Assembly (NCBI RefSeq): GCF_010093065.1
Contig: NZ_CP048113.1
Coordinates: 5,208,001-5,272,000 of the forward strand
Reading direction: 5' to 3'
Source: Chitinophaga agri
GTDB taxonomy: Bacteria > Bacteroidota > Bacteroidia > Chitinophagales > Chitinophagaceae
Length of the DNA: 64,000 bases
Part shown: piece by piece, positions 26,596 to 34,724 of the stretch
How the letters are laid out: every line of letters begins with the position of its first letter
How positions within the stretch are numbered: the stretch's first letter is position 1
Notes under the pieces: model-generated
What the model was told of the DNA's origin: nothing
The model's input: only the letters and a program-made list of their open reading frames with translations
Databases searched by the model: none
Translations under genes and position numbers: made by a program

Positions 26596-26825
26596 TGAAA
26601 GTCCTCCGATATTTAAGTTATCCGTTTATTTGGCTCATCAGGATCTATCAATGGGGGCTGTCCCCACTCTTAGGTTTTAACAAATGCCGCTATACCCCCA
26701 CCTGCTCTCAATATGGTGTGGAAGCCCTGCAGAAATACGGGCTGTTCAAAGGTGGTTATCTGACCATTAAACGTATCTTGTCCTGCAATCCCTGGGGCGG
26801 GCATGGACATGATCCTGTACCCTGA
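26595..26825 (+). CDS. yidD: Membrane protein insertion efficiency factor YidD
   Basis: The 76-residue protein has the YidD core: an N-terminal amphipathic or membrane-associated segment ([19 protein letters not shown]) and the conserved [19 protein letters not shown] with paired Cys, ending in [13 protein letters not shown]. YidD aids insertion of membrane proteins together with YidC. The ATG overlaps the last base of rnpA, so the genes are co-translated. Confidence 0.96.
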   Translation: MKVLRYLSYPFIWLIRIYQWGLSPLLGFNKCRYTPTCSQYGVEALQKYGLFKGGYLTIKRILSCNPWGGHGHDPVP

Positions 26826-26945
26826 GCATCCCGCCGGATATCATTTATTAGGATAGACTTCAATGTTTTAACAGTTTATATTTAATAGATTGACTAATTT
26901 CCACATCAGAAGACTTTTCTCTCTAACAGACTAACTGATTGACCT

Positions 26946-28616
26946 ATGCGTGCATTTTTTCGCAGAAAAAGAAGAATAATCGTGGTATTGGTGCTGCTGG
27001 TCGCCGGTAGTATGAGTATCATGGCTTATTATAATGAGAAGGATAAATACTTCGAAATAGCTAAGAACCTTGACATATTCGCTTCGTTTTACCGCGAGCT
27101 CAATACCTATTACGTAGACGAGCTGCCACCGGAAAAGCTCATGCATAAAGGTATCGACGCGATGCTGGAAGAAACCGACCCTTATACTGACTTCATCCCG
27201 GAAGAAAATCTCGATGAACTGAAATTCATGGCTACCGGTAAATACGGTGGCGTTGGTGTATCTGTCAATACCGATAGCGAGCGTACTGTTATCACCGACG
27301 TGTATGAAGGCGGCCCAATGGATAAAGCAGGTGTAAAAGCCGGCGATATCATTGTCTCCCTGGATGGTAAGTCCCTCGAAGGACTTGACCAGGAGGAGAT
27401 CAGCCGTATGCTGAAAGGGGCTCCAGGGTCCTCTCTGGACATGGTAACAAAACATCCTGTTACCAGTGCACAGACTACCAGGAGGATCACCCGCGAAGAG
27501 ATCAATGTAAAGGCCGTTAGCTTCTCAGGTATGACCAGCCGTGATATCGGTTATATCCGTATGACACAGTTCACCGAAAACAGCGGAGAAATGGTGCAGA
27601 GCGCTTTTACAGAACTGAAAAAACAATATCCTGCCATCAGGGGACTGATACTCGATCTGAGAGGGAACCCCGGTGGACTGCTGGATGAAGCGGTGGTAGT
27701 ATCCAACATCTTCGTAGATAAAAACAAGACCATCGTTAGCACCAGAGGAAAAGTAAAAAGCTGGGACAGAGAATATAAAACGGAAGCACCGGCTGTAGAC
27801 GCGCACATCCCATTGGTGGTGCTGACTAACCGATCTTCGGCGTCAGCTTCTGAAATCGTCGCAGGTGCTATTCAGGACCTTGACAGAGGCGTTATTATCG
27901 GTCAGCGCTCTTTCGGTAAGGGACTGGTACAAACAACTCGTCCACTGCCTTATAATGCGAAATTAAAAGTGACCACGGCTAAATACTATACGCCTAGTGG
28001 CCGTTGTATCCAGGCGATCGATTATTCTCACAGGAATAATGAGGGAGAGGTAGAATATGTGGCCGACTCTATGCGTAAATCATTCAATACAGTTGCGGGC
28101 CGTAAAGTGAGAGACGGTGGCGGTATCGAACCCGATGATGCGGTAGACCCCACCCTTCTCAGCCAGGTGGCGATCACGCTGCTGCGTAAGCAATACATCT
28201 TTGACTACGCTACACAGTATTACTATAGTCATCCGAAGATTACCAATGCCGGCACATTTGAACTTAGCGAAGAAGATTTCTCTGATTTCCTGAAATACCT
28301 AGATGGCAGGAACTACAGCTATAAAACACGTAGTGAGGAAGCCCTTGAAACCTTCCAGGCAACCGCAAAAAAAGAGAAATACTATGATGCGCTGGCTAAA
28401 GAATTTGAGGCCCTGCAGGTGAAAATGAAACATGATAAGAAGCAGGACCTGCTGAAGAATAAAACAGAGATCAGGCGACTGCTGGAAGAAGAAATAGTGA
28501 GCCGTTACTATCTGCAGCGTGGACGTATTGAAAAATCACTCTCCAGCGATAACGAAGTGAATGAAGCGATTACAGTATTACATTCTCCTGAACGTTATCA
28601 GCAGCTGTTGAAATAA
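26946..28616 (+). CDS. C-terminal processing protease, S41 family
   Basis: The 556-residue protein has an N-terminal membrane or signal segment (IIVVLVLLVAGSMSIMAYY) and a helical DPYTDFIPEENL region. A PDZ domain follows (GVGVSVNTDSERTVITDVYEGGPMDKAGVKAGDIIVSLDG). The S41 catalytic core has LRGNPGGLLDEAV, the nucleophile Ser in NRSSASASEIVAGA and the general-base Lys in SFGKGLVQTTRPL. It cleaves proteins at the C terminus in the periplasm. The C-terminal 150 residues are helical and charged, longer than in minimal CtpA but usual in Bacteroidota. It is followed by a hairpin terminator. Confidence 0.93.
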   Translation: MRAFFRRKRRIIVVLVLLVAGSMSIMAYYNEKDKYFEIAKNLDIFASFYRELNTYYVDELPPEKLMHKGIDAMLEETDPYTDFIPEENLDELKFMATGKYGGVGVSVNTDSERTVITDVYEGGPMDKAGVKAGDIIVSLDGKSLEGLDQEEISRMLKGAPGSSLDMVTKHPVTSAQTTRRITREEINVKAVSFSGMTSRDIGYIRMTQFTENSGEMVQSAFTELKKQYPAIRGLILDLRGNPGGLLDEAVVVSNIFVDKNKTIVSTRGKVKSWDREYKTEAPAVDAHIPLVVLTNRSSASASEIVAGAIQDLDRGVIIGQRSFGKGLVQTTRPLPYNAKLKVTTAKYYTPSGRCIQAIDYSHRNNEGEVEYVADSMRKSFNTVAGRKVRDGGGIEPDDAVDPTLLSQVAITLLRKQYIFDYATQYYYSHPKITNAGTFELSEEDFSDFLKYLDGRNYSYKTRSEEALETFQATAKKEKYYDALAKEFEALQVKMKHDKKQDLLKNKTEIRRLLEEEIVSRYYLQRGRIEKSLSSDNEVNEAITVLHSPERYQQLLK

Positions 28617-28637
28617 GTAATATTATTCATCATGATA

Positions 28638-28690
28638 AATAGTCCATAGACAGGATACCTCCGGTAACTGTTTATGGACTATTGTTGTTT
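28638..28690 (+). terminator. Probable terminator after the processing protease
   Basis: A long stem pairs aatagtccatagacagg with ctgtttatggactatt (one mismatch region), with a loop of about 14 bases, followed by gttgttt. The T tract is interrupted, so efficiency may be moderate. Confidence 0.65.
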
Positions 28691-28865
28691 AAATGCTGTC
28701 TCCCGCCTTGTCTATAACGGGATATCTGTACTCGCCGCCCATGTTCATATCAGCTGATATTTAAAGAGAATATCCAGGAAATTATGATTTACGGCTTTTT
28801 AATTCTAATTTATACTCCTCTTGTTTGCAGACACACGTTATCGTTAAACCAAAATAAAGAAAAGC

Positions 28866-30254
28866 ATGCCTGAAAATGTAAACAACAACTCACGTAGAGG
28901 CTTTATTAATAAAATAGCAAAAGGAGTTGTGGGCGCATCTTTATTGCCCAACATTATTACAGCCGCTGACCGGCAGCGTAATATCCATTCTCTTTCCCGT
29001 CAGCATGAAAAGTACAGCCCAAATGACCAGATCCAGATCGCACTGATCGGCGCAGGAGGGATGGGTACCGCGGATGCCAATACCGCCATCACGGTACCAG
29101 GCGTTAAACTGATCGCTGCCTGTGACCTGTATGATGGAAGGCTCGCAGATGCGAAAAAGAAATGGGGTAATGATATTACCACCACCCGCCATTACCGCGA
29201 GATCCTTGACCGTAAGGATATCGATGCTGTGATCATCGCCACGCCTGACTTCTGGCATAAAGACATTTCAGTGGCAGCCATGAATAAGGGTAAATCTGTC
29301 TACTGTGAAAAACCGATGGTGCATGACATCACGGAAGGCCCTGCGGTAGTAGAGGCCCAGCAGAAGAATAGCAAGGTGGTGTACCAGGTAGGTAGCCAGG
29401 GTATGAGTTCCCTGGGAAACGAAAAGGCAAAACAACTGCTTAAAGAAGGCGCTATTGGCAAATTGAATTACGCGGAAGGTTTCTGGGCACGTATGTCGCC
29501 GTTCGGCGCCTGGCAGTACCCTATCCCTGCTGATGCTTCTCCGAAGACGGTAGACTGGGCCGCCTATCTGCAACATGCACCTAAAAGAGATTTTGACCCA
29601 TTGCGTTTCTTCCGCTGGCGTAACTACAGGGATTACGGTACAGGTGTATCCGGCGACCTGTTCGTACACCTGTTTTCCAGTCTGCACTTCGTGACCGGTT
29701 CTATCGGTCCGGAGAAAGTAATGGCTACTGGTGGTCTTCGTTACTGGAAAGACGGCCGTGAAGTGCCCGATATTATGCTGGGTATGTTTGACTATCCTGA
29801 AACAGACGTACACCCTGCATTTAACCTGTCGCTGCGTGTTAACTTTGTGGATGGTACTGGTGGTACCAACTATCTGCGGATGGTAGGTAGCGAAGGTTCT
29901 ATGACGGTAGAATGGGATAAGGTAACATTGTACCGTAACAAGGATTACGCGGCAACAGATGATCCTTTACTGCAAAACAAGCAGGCTACCGACAGCGGTA
30001 AGCAATATGTCTATGACCGTAAGTCGATGCTGCCTCCCGATAAAATGGAGTATGCAGCAGAAGAAGGATATAAAGGCGCGCATTTTGATCACTTCTACAA
30101 CCTGTTCAATGCAATGCGTAACGGTGGAAAAGTAAGTGAAGATGCTCTGTTTGGTTATCGTGCAGCAGCACCTGCTTTATTGTGTAATGACAGCTATTTC
30201 AACAATCGTATAATTCAATGGGACCCGAAGGCCCTGAAATTGATCAACAAATAA
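28866..30254 (+). CDS. Gfo/Idh/MocA family oxidoreductase, Tat-exported
   Basis: The 462-residue protein begins with a twin-arginine-type signal (NSRRGFINKIAKGVVGASLL). The Rossmann part has QIALIGAGGMGTADANTA, DIDAVIIATPDFWHKDISVAA and the Gfo/Idh catalytic region VYCEKPMVHDI, with Lys in the EKP motif. The C-terminal beta domain includes LRVNFVDGTGGTNYLRMVGSEGS. Members reduce or oxidise sugars using tightly bound NAD(P). Tat export with bound cofactor is common in Bacteroidota. It is immediately followed, 10 bp later, by a DUF1080 lipoprotein, so the two probably act together on a carbohydrate. Confidence 0.92.
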   Translation: MPENVNNNSRRGFINKIAKGVVGASLLPNIITAADRQRNIHSLSRQHEKYSPNDQIQIALIGAGGMGTADANTAITVPGVKLIAACDLYDGRLADAKKKWGNDITTTRHYREILDRKDIDAVIIATPDFWHKDISVAAMNKGKSVYCEKPMVHDITEGPAVVEAQQKNSKVVYQVGSQGMSSLGNEKAKQLLKEGAIGKLNYAEGFWARMSPFGAWQYPIPADASPKTVDWAAYLQHAPKRDFDPLRFFRWRNYRDYGTGVSGDLFVHLFSSLHFVTGSIGPEKVMATGGLRYWKDGREVPDIMLGMFDYPETDVHPAFNLSLRVNFVDGTGGTNYLRMVGSEGSMTVEWDKVTLYRNKDYAATDDPLLQNKQATDSGKQYVYDRKSMLPPDKMEYAAEEGYKGAHFDHFYNLFNAMRNGGKVSEDALFGYRAAAPALLCNDSYFNNRIIQWDPKALKLINK

Positions 30255-30264
30255 ATTAATAACC

Positions 30265-31053
30265 ATGATGAAGAAATTATTTGTTCCGGCATTATCCTGC
30301 CTGGCTATCAGTGTAATGTCATGCGGCGGTAACAGCAATTCCACAACACAGGATTCCACTACAGTAACTACTGACACAACGGCTTCACAGGCGCCGGTAA
30401 CAGATGCGGCAGATAATCTGCTGTCAGATACAGAGAAATCAGAAGGTTGGGTATTAATGTTCAATGGTCAGAACCTGGATGGCTGGCACATTTATAAAGG
30501 CCAGCAGTCTAACAGCTGGACTGCCGATAATGGTACACTGCATTGCCTCGGAAGCGAAAAAGATAAAAGTGATAAACGTGCTGACCTGACATCAGACAGT
30601 ACATATGAGAACTTCGAGTTCCGTACCGACTGGAAAATAGCTCCTAAAGGAAACAGTGGTATCATTTACCTGGCTTCAGAGCAGTATGAATCAGCCTATC
30701 AGAGTGGTCCTGAATACCAGTTGATAGATGATGAGAATTTCCCTGAGAAGCTGGAAGGATGGCAGAAAACAGGGGCTAACTATGCGATGGGCGACCCGCT
30801 GGTAGCGGCAGCAAAGCCAGTAGGTGAGTGGAATCATACCCGCATTGTAGTCAATAAAGGACATGTAGAGCACTGGCTGAATGGTCAGAAAACAGCTGAT
30901 TACCAGATAGGTTCTCCGGAATGGAAGAAGGCTAAAGCCGAAGGTAAATGGAAAGATACCAAAGGTTATGGGGAAACCAGGAAAGGTCATATCGACCTGC
31001 AGGACCACGGAAGTGAAGTGTGGTTCAAGAATGTGAAGATCAAACAACTGTAA
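30265..31053 (+). CDS. DUF1080 lipoprotein (3-keto-disaccharide hydrolase domain)
   Basis: The 262-residue protein has a lipoprotein signal (LAISVMSC, Cys at about residue 19) and a Ser/Thr-rich linker. A concanavalin-like sandwich follows with GWVLMFNGQNLDGWHIYKG, NFEFRTDWKIAPKGNSGIIYL, YQLIDDENF and GHIDLQDHGSEVWFKNVKIK, the set of motifs typical of DUF1080. Some family members hydrolyse 3-keto-disaccharides or 3-keto-glycosides. That fits the adjacent Gfo/Idh-type oxidoreductase, which could supply or consume keto-sugars. Two adjacent ATG codons open the frame, and 30265 or 30268 would serve. A terminator follows. Confidence 0.88.
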   Translation: MMKKLFVPALSCLAISVMSCGGNSNSTTQDSTTVTTDTTASQAPVTDAADNLLSDTEKSEGWVLMFNGQNLDGWHIYKGQQSNSWTADNGTLHCLGSEKDKSDKRADLTSDSTYENFEFRTDWKIAPKGNSGIIYLASEQYESAYQSGPEYQLIDDENFPEKLEGWQKTGANYAMGDPLVAAAKPVGEWNHTRIVVNKGHVEHWLNGQKTADYQIGSPEWKKAKAEGKWKDTKGYGETRKGHIDLQDHGSEVWFKNVKIKQL

Positions 31054-31059
31054 TAAGAA

Positions 31060-31090
31060 AGCCCGGTCGTTAATGGACCGGGCTTTTTGT
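31060..31090 (+). terminator. Bidirectional terminator between the DUF1080 and superoxide dismutase genes
   Basis: The 9-bp stem agcccggtc with gaccgggct and a 7-base loop is followed by five T on the plus strand and preceded by A on the left. It can serve both convergent genes. Confidence 0.85.
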
Positions 31091-31112
31091 TTATTGGAAA
31101 GCTGGTATTTGA

Positions 31113-31718
31113 TTATTTAGCAGCTTCGTAGTTTTTAGCAACCTCGCTCCAGTTAACCACAGACCAGAATGCTTTTAGATATTCCGGACGACGGTTCTGA
31201 TATTTCAGGTAGTAAGCGTGTTCCCAAACGTCGATACCCAGTACTGGTGTACCTTTTACTTCAGCAACGTCCATCAGTGGGTTGTCCTGGTTAGGAGTGG
31301 AAGTGATCTCGAGTTTACCGTCTTTTACGATCAGCCATGCCCAACCTGAACCGAAACGGGTAGCACCAGCGTTCGCAAATTTTTCTTTGAACTCTTCGAA
31401 AGAACCGAAAGTACTTTTGATCGCATCAGCCAGTGCGCCTGTAGGCTCACCACCAGCGTTAGGACCGATCACTTTCCAGAAGAAGCTGTGGTTCCAGTGA
31501 CCACCACCGTTGTTTCTAACAGCAGGGCTGATCTTACCAGCAGATGCTACCAGTTCTTCCAGGGATTTATTTTCATTTTCAGTACCGGCAATCGCTTTAT
31601 TCAGGTTGTCTACATATGCCTGATGGTGCTTACCGTGATGAATTTCCATTGTCAGTTTATCAATATGCGGTTCCAGTGCATCGTGTGCATACGGTAAGCT
31701 CGGAAGTGTAAATGCCAT
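31113..31718 (-). CDS. Superoxide dismutase, iron/manganese family
   Basis: The 201-residue enzyme shows the family metal-ligand sites: [13 protein letters not shown] (first His), [10 protein letters not shown] (second His), and [14 protein letters not shown] (Asp and third His). GSGWAWLIV precedes the outer-sphere region. The pairing of a glycine-rich HWNHSFFW segment with STPNQDNPL later in the chain resembles manganese enzymes more than iron ones, but metal choice is hard to fix from sequence. It would dismute superoxide in the cytosol, since no signal peptide is seen. It has its own well-formed promoter and is convergent with the DUF1080 gene. Confidence 0.95.
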   Translation of the reverse strand: MAFTLPSLPYAHDALEPHIDKLTMEIHHGKHHQAYVDNLNKAIAGTENENKSLEELVASAGKISPAVRNNGGGHWNHSFFWKVIGPNAGGEPTGALADAIKSTFGSFEEFKEKFANAGATRFGSGWAWLIVKDGKLEITSTPNQDNPLMDVAEVKGTPVLGIDVWEHAYYLKYQNRRPEYLKAFWSVVNWSEVAKNYEAAK

Positions 31719-31767
31719 AACTTATGTTTTTATTGCGTTAATGAATATGTGCCTCAAAAAGAGTTTT

Positions 31768-31800
31768 CAAATTTACTGCCTAATATCATAAATATCAAAA
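31768..31800 (-). promoter_or_regulatory. Promoter of the superoxide dismutase gene
   Basis: On the minus strand, a -33 TTTG at 31797-31800 and a -7 TAAATTTG at 31768-31775 are separated by 21 bases. This is close to the Bacteroidota housekeeping consensus (TTTG, 19-21 bases, TAnnTTTG). The start codon lies about 50 bases downstream. Confidence 0.7.
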
Positions 31801-32071
31801 AGGGTAGCGGCTGGTAACCTCCCGGTCAGTACCTGTGGTGCTACCCGCTCATGTGCCCGTTTATGGTGTCAGATGCGCCGTGATCCGCTCTGTCTCAGCG
31901 AAATAGGTAGTTTTGCCCAATTCGCATACCAACTATATTGGATATATGCTTTTTTATTTTATATTTACATTAAGCGTTGTAACAAATTTTCGCGTTACAT
32001 TCCTGTTCGTTTTACAACTACGCCATTCCTGACCAGTGAGTTTCAGCTATTGTTTGTATAAAACTTAATGT
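31801..32071 (+). other. Intergenic region between superoxide dismutase and the LuxR regulator
   Basis: The left part can fold with a gggtagc/gctaccc stem near 31803-31846 that encloses a CG-rich loop. It has no clear T tract and lies behind the dismutase promoter. The rest is AT-rich and presumably holds the promoter of the LuxR-type gene, but no exact TAnnTTTG match was found there. Confidence 0.3.
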
Positions 32072-32776
32072 ATGTTGACAGATTCGAACATGGGCCAACA
32101 CTATTCCCTCAACGCCCTGCAAAAGGAAAATGAACTATTAAAGGCGCGTATTCAGTCATTGGAGAGTCTTTTGAACCACGTCCCCGCAATGCTTTATACG
32201 CACCAGAACAATACCAAAACAATTAACTGGTGCAACCGCTATATGGAAGATGTAACAGGATACACCTTGGCCGAAATGAATGGCATGGGGCTGGACTTCT
32301 TCAAAAAAGTGATGCATCCGGACGATTTTGACCTGGCTGTTATAGCCCAACAGTCATTCAGGGAGAATAAGAACATTTTCGGGGGAGTATTGAGATTTCG
32401 TAAACGGGGTGCCGACAGCTGGCGCTGGCTGACAGGAATTGCCATTCCCTATACAAGAGACGATAACGGAGCAGTAAAAGAGGTGATCTGCGCCTTTGTG
32501 GATATGACAATGGCAATGGATACCAATGATCAGCTAACCGAGGCCATGCTGGATGTGATGCGTCGTAAACATGAAGACCTGATCAGTAAACTGACATCCC
32601 GTGAGAAGGAAATCCTGGAATTGACCGTAAAGGGATTGAATAACAAAGAGATAGCTGAGACGCTTACGCTTAGCAGATATACCATAGAAACGCATCGTAA
32701 AAATATCAGGATCAAATTAAAAGTGCGTAATACGACTGAATTGATCGCATTGGCAAGAAAGGTTGGTTACCAATGA
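32072..32776 (+). CDS. PAS-LuxR transcriptional regulator
   Basis: The 234-residue protein has a short coiled-coil N terminus (LQKENELLKARIQSLESLL). A PAS domain spans about 30-145 (INWCNRYMEDVTGYTLAEMNGMGLDFFKKVMHPDD through the PAC-like WRWLTGIAIPYTRDDNGAVKEVICAFVDMT). A LuxR-type C-terminal helix-turn-helix follows (LTSREKEILELTVKGLNNKEIAETL, YTIETHRKNIRIKL). There is no receiver domain or phosphorylation site, so it probably senses a ligand or redox state through PAS. A 22-bp perfect palindrome lies 45 bp downstream of the stop and could be its operator or that of the next gene. The binding ligand is unknown. Confidence 0.9.
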   Translation: MLTDSNMGQHYSLNALQKENELLKARIQSLESLLNHVPAMLYTHQNNTKTINWCNRYMEDVTGYTLAEMNGMGLDFFKKVMHPDDFDLAVIAQQSFRENKNIFGGVLRFRKRGADSWRWLTGIAIPYTRDDNGAVKEVICAFVDMTMAMDTNDQLTEAMLDVMRRKHEDLISKLTSREKEILELTVKGLNNKEIAETLTLSRYTIETHRKNIRIKLKVRNTTELIALARKVGYQ

Positions 32777-32821
32777 TTTATGTAGCAATAGAGGATAAGG
32801 ACGTGAACAGGGGCGGGGCAA

Positions 32822-32843
32822 AAATACCCAAGCTTGGGTATTT
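32822..32843 (+). repeat. Perfect 22-bp palindrome, candidate operator
   Basis: The sequence is a perfect even palindrome centred on AAGCTT: the left half aaatacccaag is the exact reverse complement of the right half. It has no loop and no following T run, so it is a poor terminator and more like a dimer-binding site. It lies between the LuxR-type gene and the small J-like gene. Confidence 0.6.
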
Positions 32844-32929
32844 GATGCCAGAGGGAAGTCGACTAATTTAGTGGCATAAAGAAAACTGAATTATCAAACG
32901 TTAGAAAGACATCTGAAACCCCTATTGCT

Positions 32930-33139
32930 ATGATTACAGATGAGAGAGCGTTGAGTGTTTTGCAACTTGACCGTTCCGCTACCGCAGAGGAAATTGTTGC
33001 CAAATATGAAGCGTTAAAATATCAATATAAAAAAATCAAGGATGAAACCGGCGATCTCAGGACACGCCTGGCTTATCAGCTGAAGCAGATCGAACTTGAC
33101 GATGTTTACATTTATTTCAGAAGGAAACAAAGAATATAA
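32930..33139 (+). CDS. Small protein with degenerate J-domain-like sequence
   Basis: The 69-residue product reads LSVLQLDRSATAEEIVAKYEALKYQYKKIKDETGD, which resembles helices I-II of a DnaJ domain (LxLxxxATxxEIxxxYxxLxxxY). However, the HPD tripeptide that is required to stimulate DnaK is missing: the position holds YKKIKDE. It may be a structural or adaptor relic of a J-domain, or an unrelated helical hairpin. It has an ACTAATTTAGT motif 57 bases upstream and lies 145 bp before an SPFH gene on the same strand. No function can be assigned. Confidence 0.65.
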   Translation: MITDERALSVLQLDRSATAEEIVAKYEALKYQYKKIKDETGDLRTRLAYQLKQIELDDVYIYFRRKQRI

Positions 33140-33284
33140 CTAAAACGAATTTTATTATTCATTCGTTGTGTTTTTAACTCGGCTTTCGTTCGTTGTTTGT
33201 TTTTTTCTGTATTAACCTTCTCAGGTAAAGCCGTTTCCGTATTGCCGTATTTTATCATACATTTATGCCCATAAACTCCATATT

Positions 33285-34214
33285 ATGGGTACTGCATACA
33301 TCGCAATCGGCATTTTTGTCTTTTTGGTCATCCTGACCAGTTTTGTGACCGTACAACAAGGTACAATAGGTGTCACTACTATCTTCGGAAAATACAACCG
33401 TATATTATTCCCTGGCCTTAACTTTAAAATACCACTGATAGAGAAGGTATTTAAACGTATTTCAATTCAGAACCGTTCCGTAGAGCTCGAATTCCAGGCG
33501 ATTACGGTCGATCAGGCCAATGTTTACTTCAAGGCCATGCTCCTTTATTCTGTATGGAACCAGGATGAAGAAACTATCAAGAACGTAGCATTTAAATTCC
33601 TGGATGAACGCAGCTTTATGCAGGCGCTGGTACGTACGATCGAAGGTTCTATCCGTGGTTTTGTGGCAACCAAACGCCAGTCCGAAGTGCTCGGGCTTCG
33701 CCGCGACATCACAGAACACGTAAAAGAGCAGATCGATCAGACCCTGGAAGCCTGGGGATATCATCTGCAGGACCTCCAGATGAACGATATCACTTTTGAC
33801 GATGCCATTATGAAATCAATGGCACAGGTGGTTGCTTCCAATAACCTGAAAGCGGCTGCTGAAAATGAAGGGCAGGCATTACTCATCACAAAAACCAAAG
33901 CTGCAGAAGCAGATGGTAATGCTATTAAGATCGCTGCAGAAGCAGAACGCCAGGCCGCACAGTTACGTGGTATGGGTGTGGCCCTGTTCCGTGAAGAGGT
34001 GGCTAAGGGTATGACCATGGCTGCCAAAGAAATGCAACAGGCTAACCTGGATACTTCAGTAATACTGTTCTCTATGTGGACAGAGGCGATCAAACACTTT
34101 GCTGAAAACAGTAAGGGTAATGTGATCTTCCTGGATGGCTCTTCTGAAGGAATGGACCATACCATGCAGCAGATGATGGCTATGAACAAACTGATGGAAA
34201 ATAAAACCAAATAG
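33285..34214 (+). CDS. SPFH/Band 7 domain protein
   Basis: The 309-residue protein has an N-terminal membrane helix (AYIAIGIFVFLVILTSFVTV). The SPFH core follows (QGTIGVTTIFGKYNRILFPGLNFKIPLIEKVFKRISIQN, VYFKAMLLYSVWNQDE, TLEAWGYHLQDLQMNDITFDDAI), then a long helical region (NEGQALLITKTKAAEADGNAIK). Such proteins form large membrane-associated rings, as in HflK/C and stomatins, and help organise membrane microdomains or protease complexes. There is no neighbouring NfeD or protease gene. A terminator that also serves the convergent deaminase gene follows. Confidence 0.9.
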   Translation: MGTAYIAIGIFVFLVILTSFVTVQQGTIGVTTIFGKYNRILFPGLNFKIPLIEKVFKRISIQNRSVELEFQAITVDQANVYFKAMLLYSVWNQDEETIKNVAFKFLDERSFMQALVRTIEGSIRGFVATKRQSEVLGLRRDITEHVKEQIDQTLEAWGYHLQDLQMNDITFDDAIMKSMAQVVASNNLKAAAENEGQALLITKTKAAEADGNAIKIAAEAERQAAQLRGMGVALFREEVAKGMTMAAKEMQQANLDTSVILFSMWTEAIKHFAENSKGNVIFLDGSSEGMDHTMQQMMAMNKLMENKTK

Positions 34215-34230
34215 TAAGCATATACGCAAA

Positions 34231-34270
34231 GAAAGCGGCGTGTCTCTATCTGACAACGCCGCTTTCTTTT
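34231..34270 (+). terminator. Bidirectional terminator between SPFH and deaminase genes
   Basis: A long stem (gaaagcggcgt and acgccgctttc, extended by gtc/gac) is followed by a T-rich tract on the plus strand. On the minus strand the hairpin lies directly after the deaminase stop. Confidence 0.82.
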
Positions 34271-34710
34271 TATTTTCTTCGCTGTTCAAAGAATGTCTTC
34301 ACTAACTGAAGACTTTCTTCTTCACAGGGCCCTTGTTCTACTTTCGTTTTAGGATGGAAAGGAGAGGTGCCGCCTGCCACTCGGCGATAACTGTTCTTGT
34401 CATCTTTCGCCGCATATACAATACGCCCGATCTTACTCCAGTAAAGAGCTCCTGCGCACATCAGGCAGGGCTCGAGCGTTACATACAACGTTGCTTCCAT
34501 CAGGTATTTACTTCCCAGATAATTAAATGCAGCTGTAAGTGCCAGCATCTCCGCATGGGCGGTACAATCATTTAGCATTTCCACCTGGTTACTGCCTTTC
34601 CCGATTATCTTATCACTCAGCACGACCACGGCGCCTACAGGTACCTCTCCCTCATCAAAGGCTTTGCGTGCTTCCCGGAGGGCCTGCTGCATGTAGTATT
34701 TATCATCCAT
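34270..34710 (-). CDS. tadA: Nucleoside deaminase, TadA-like
   Basis: The 146-residue enzyme has the cytidine-deaminase-fold zinc motifs: CTAHAEMLAL (His plus catalytic Glu) and TLEPCLMCAGALYWSKIGRIVY (two Cys). KFEEG-like VPVGAVVVLSDKIIGKGSNQ matches TadA and guanine deaminase relatives. The most likely role is conversion of adenosine-34 to inosine in tRNA-Arg, though guanine deaminases share these motifs, so the symbol is provisional. Its gene starts 15 bp after the end of ligA, on the same strand, and may be co-transcribed with it. Confidence 0.85.
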   Translation of the reverse strand: MDDKYYMQQALREARKAFDEGEVPVGAVVVLSDKIIGKGSNQVEMLNDCTAHAEMLALTAAFNYLGSKYLMEATLYVTLEPCLMCAGALYWSKIGRIVYAAKDDKNSYRRVAGGTSPFHPKTKVEQGPCEEESLQLVKTFFEQRRK

Positions 34711-34724
34711 TGTTGTCGTCTGCT

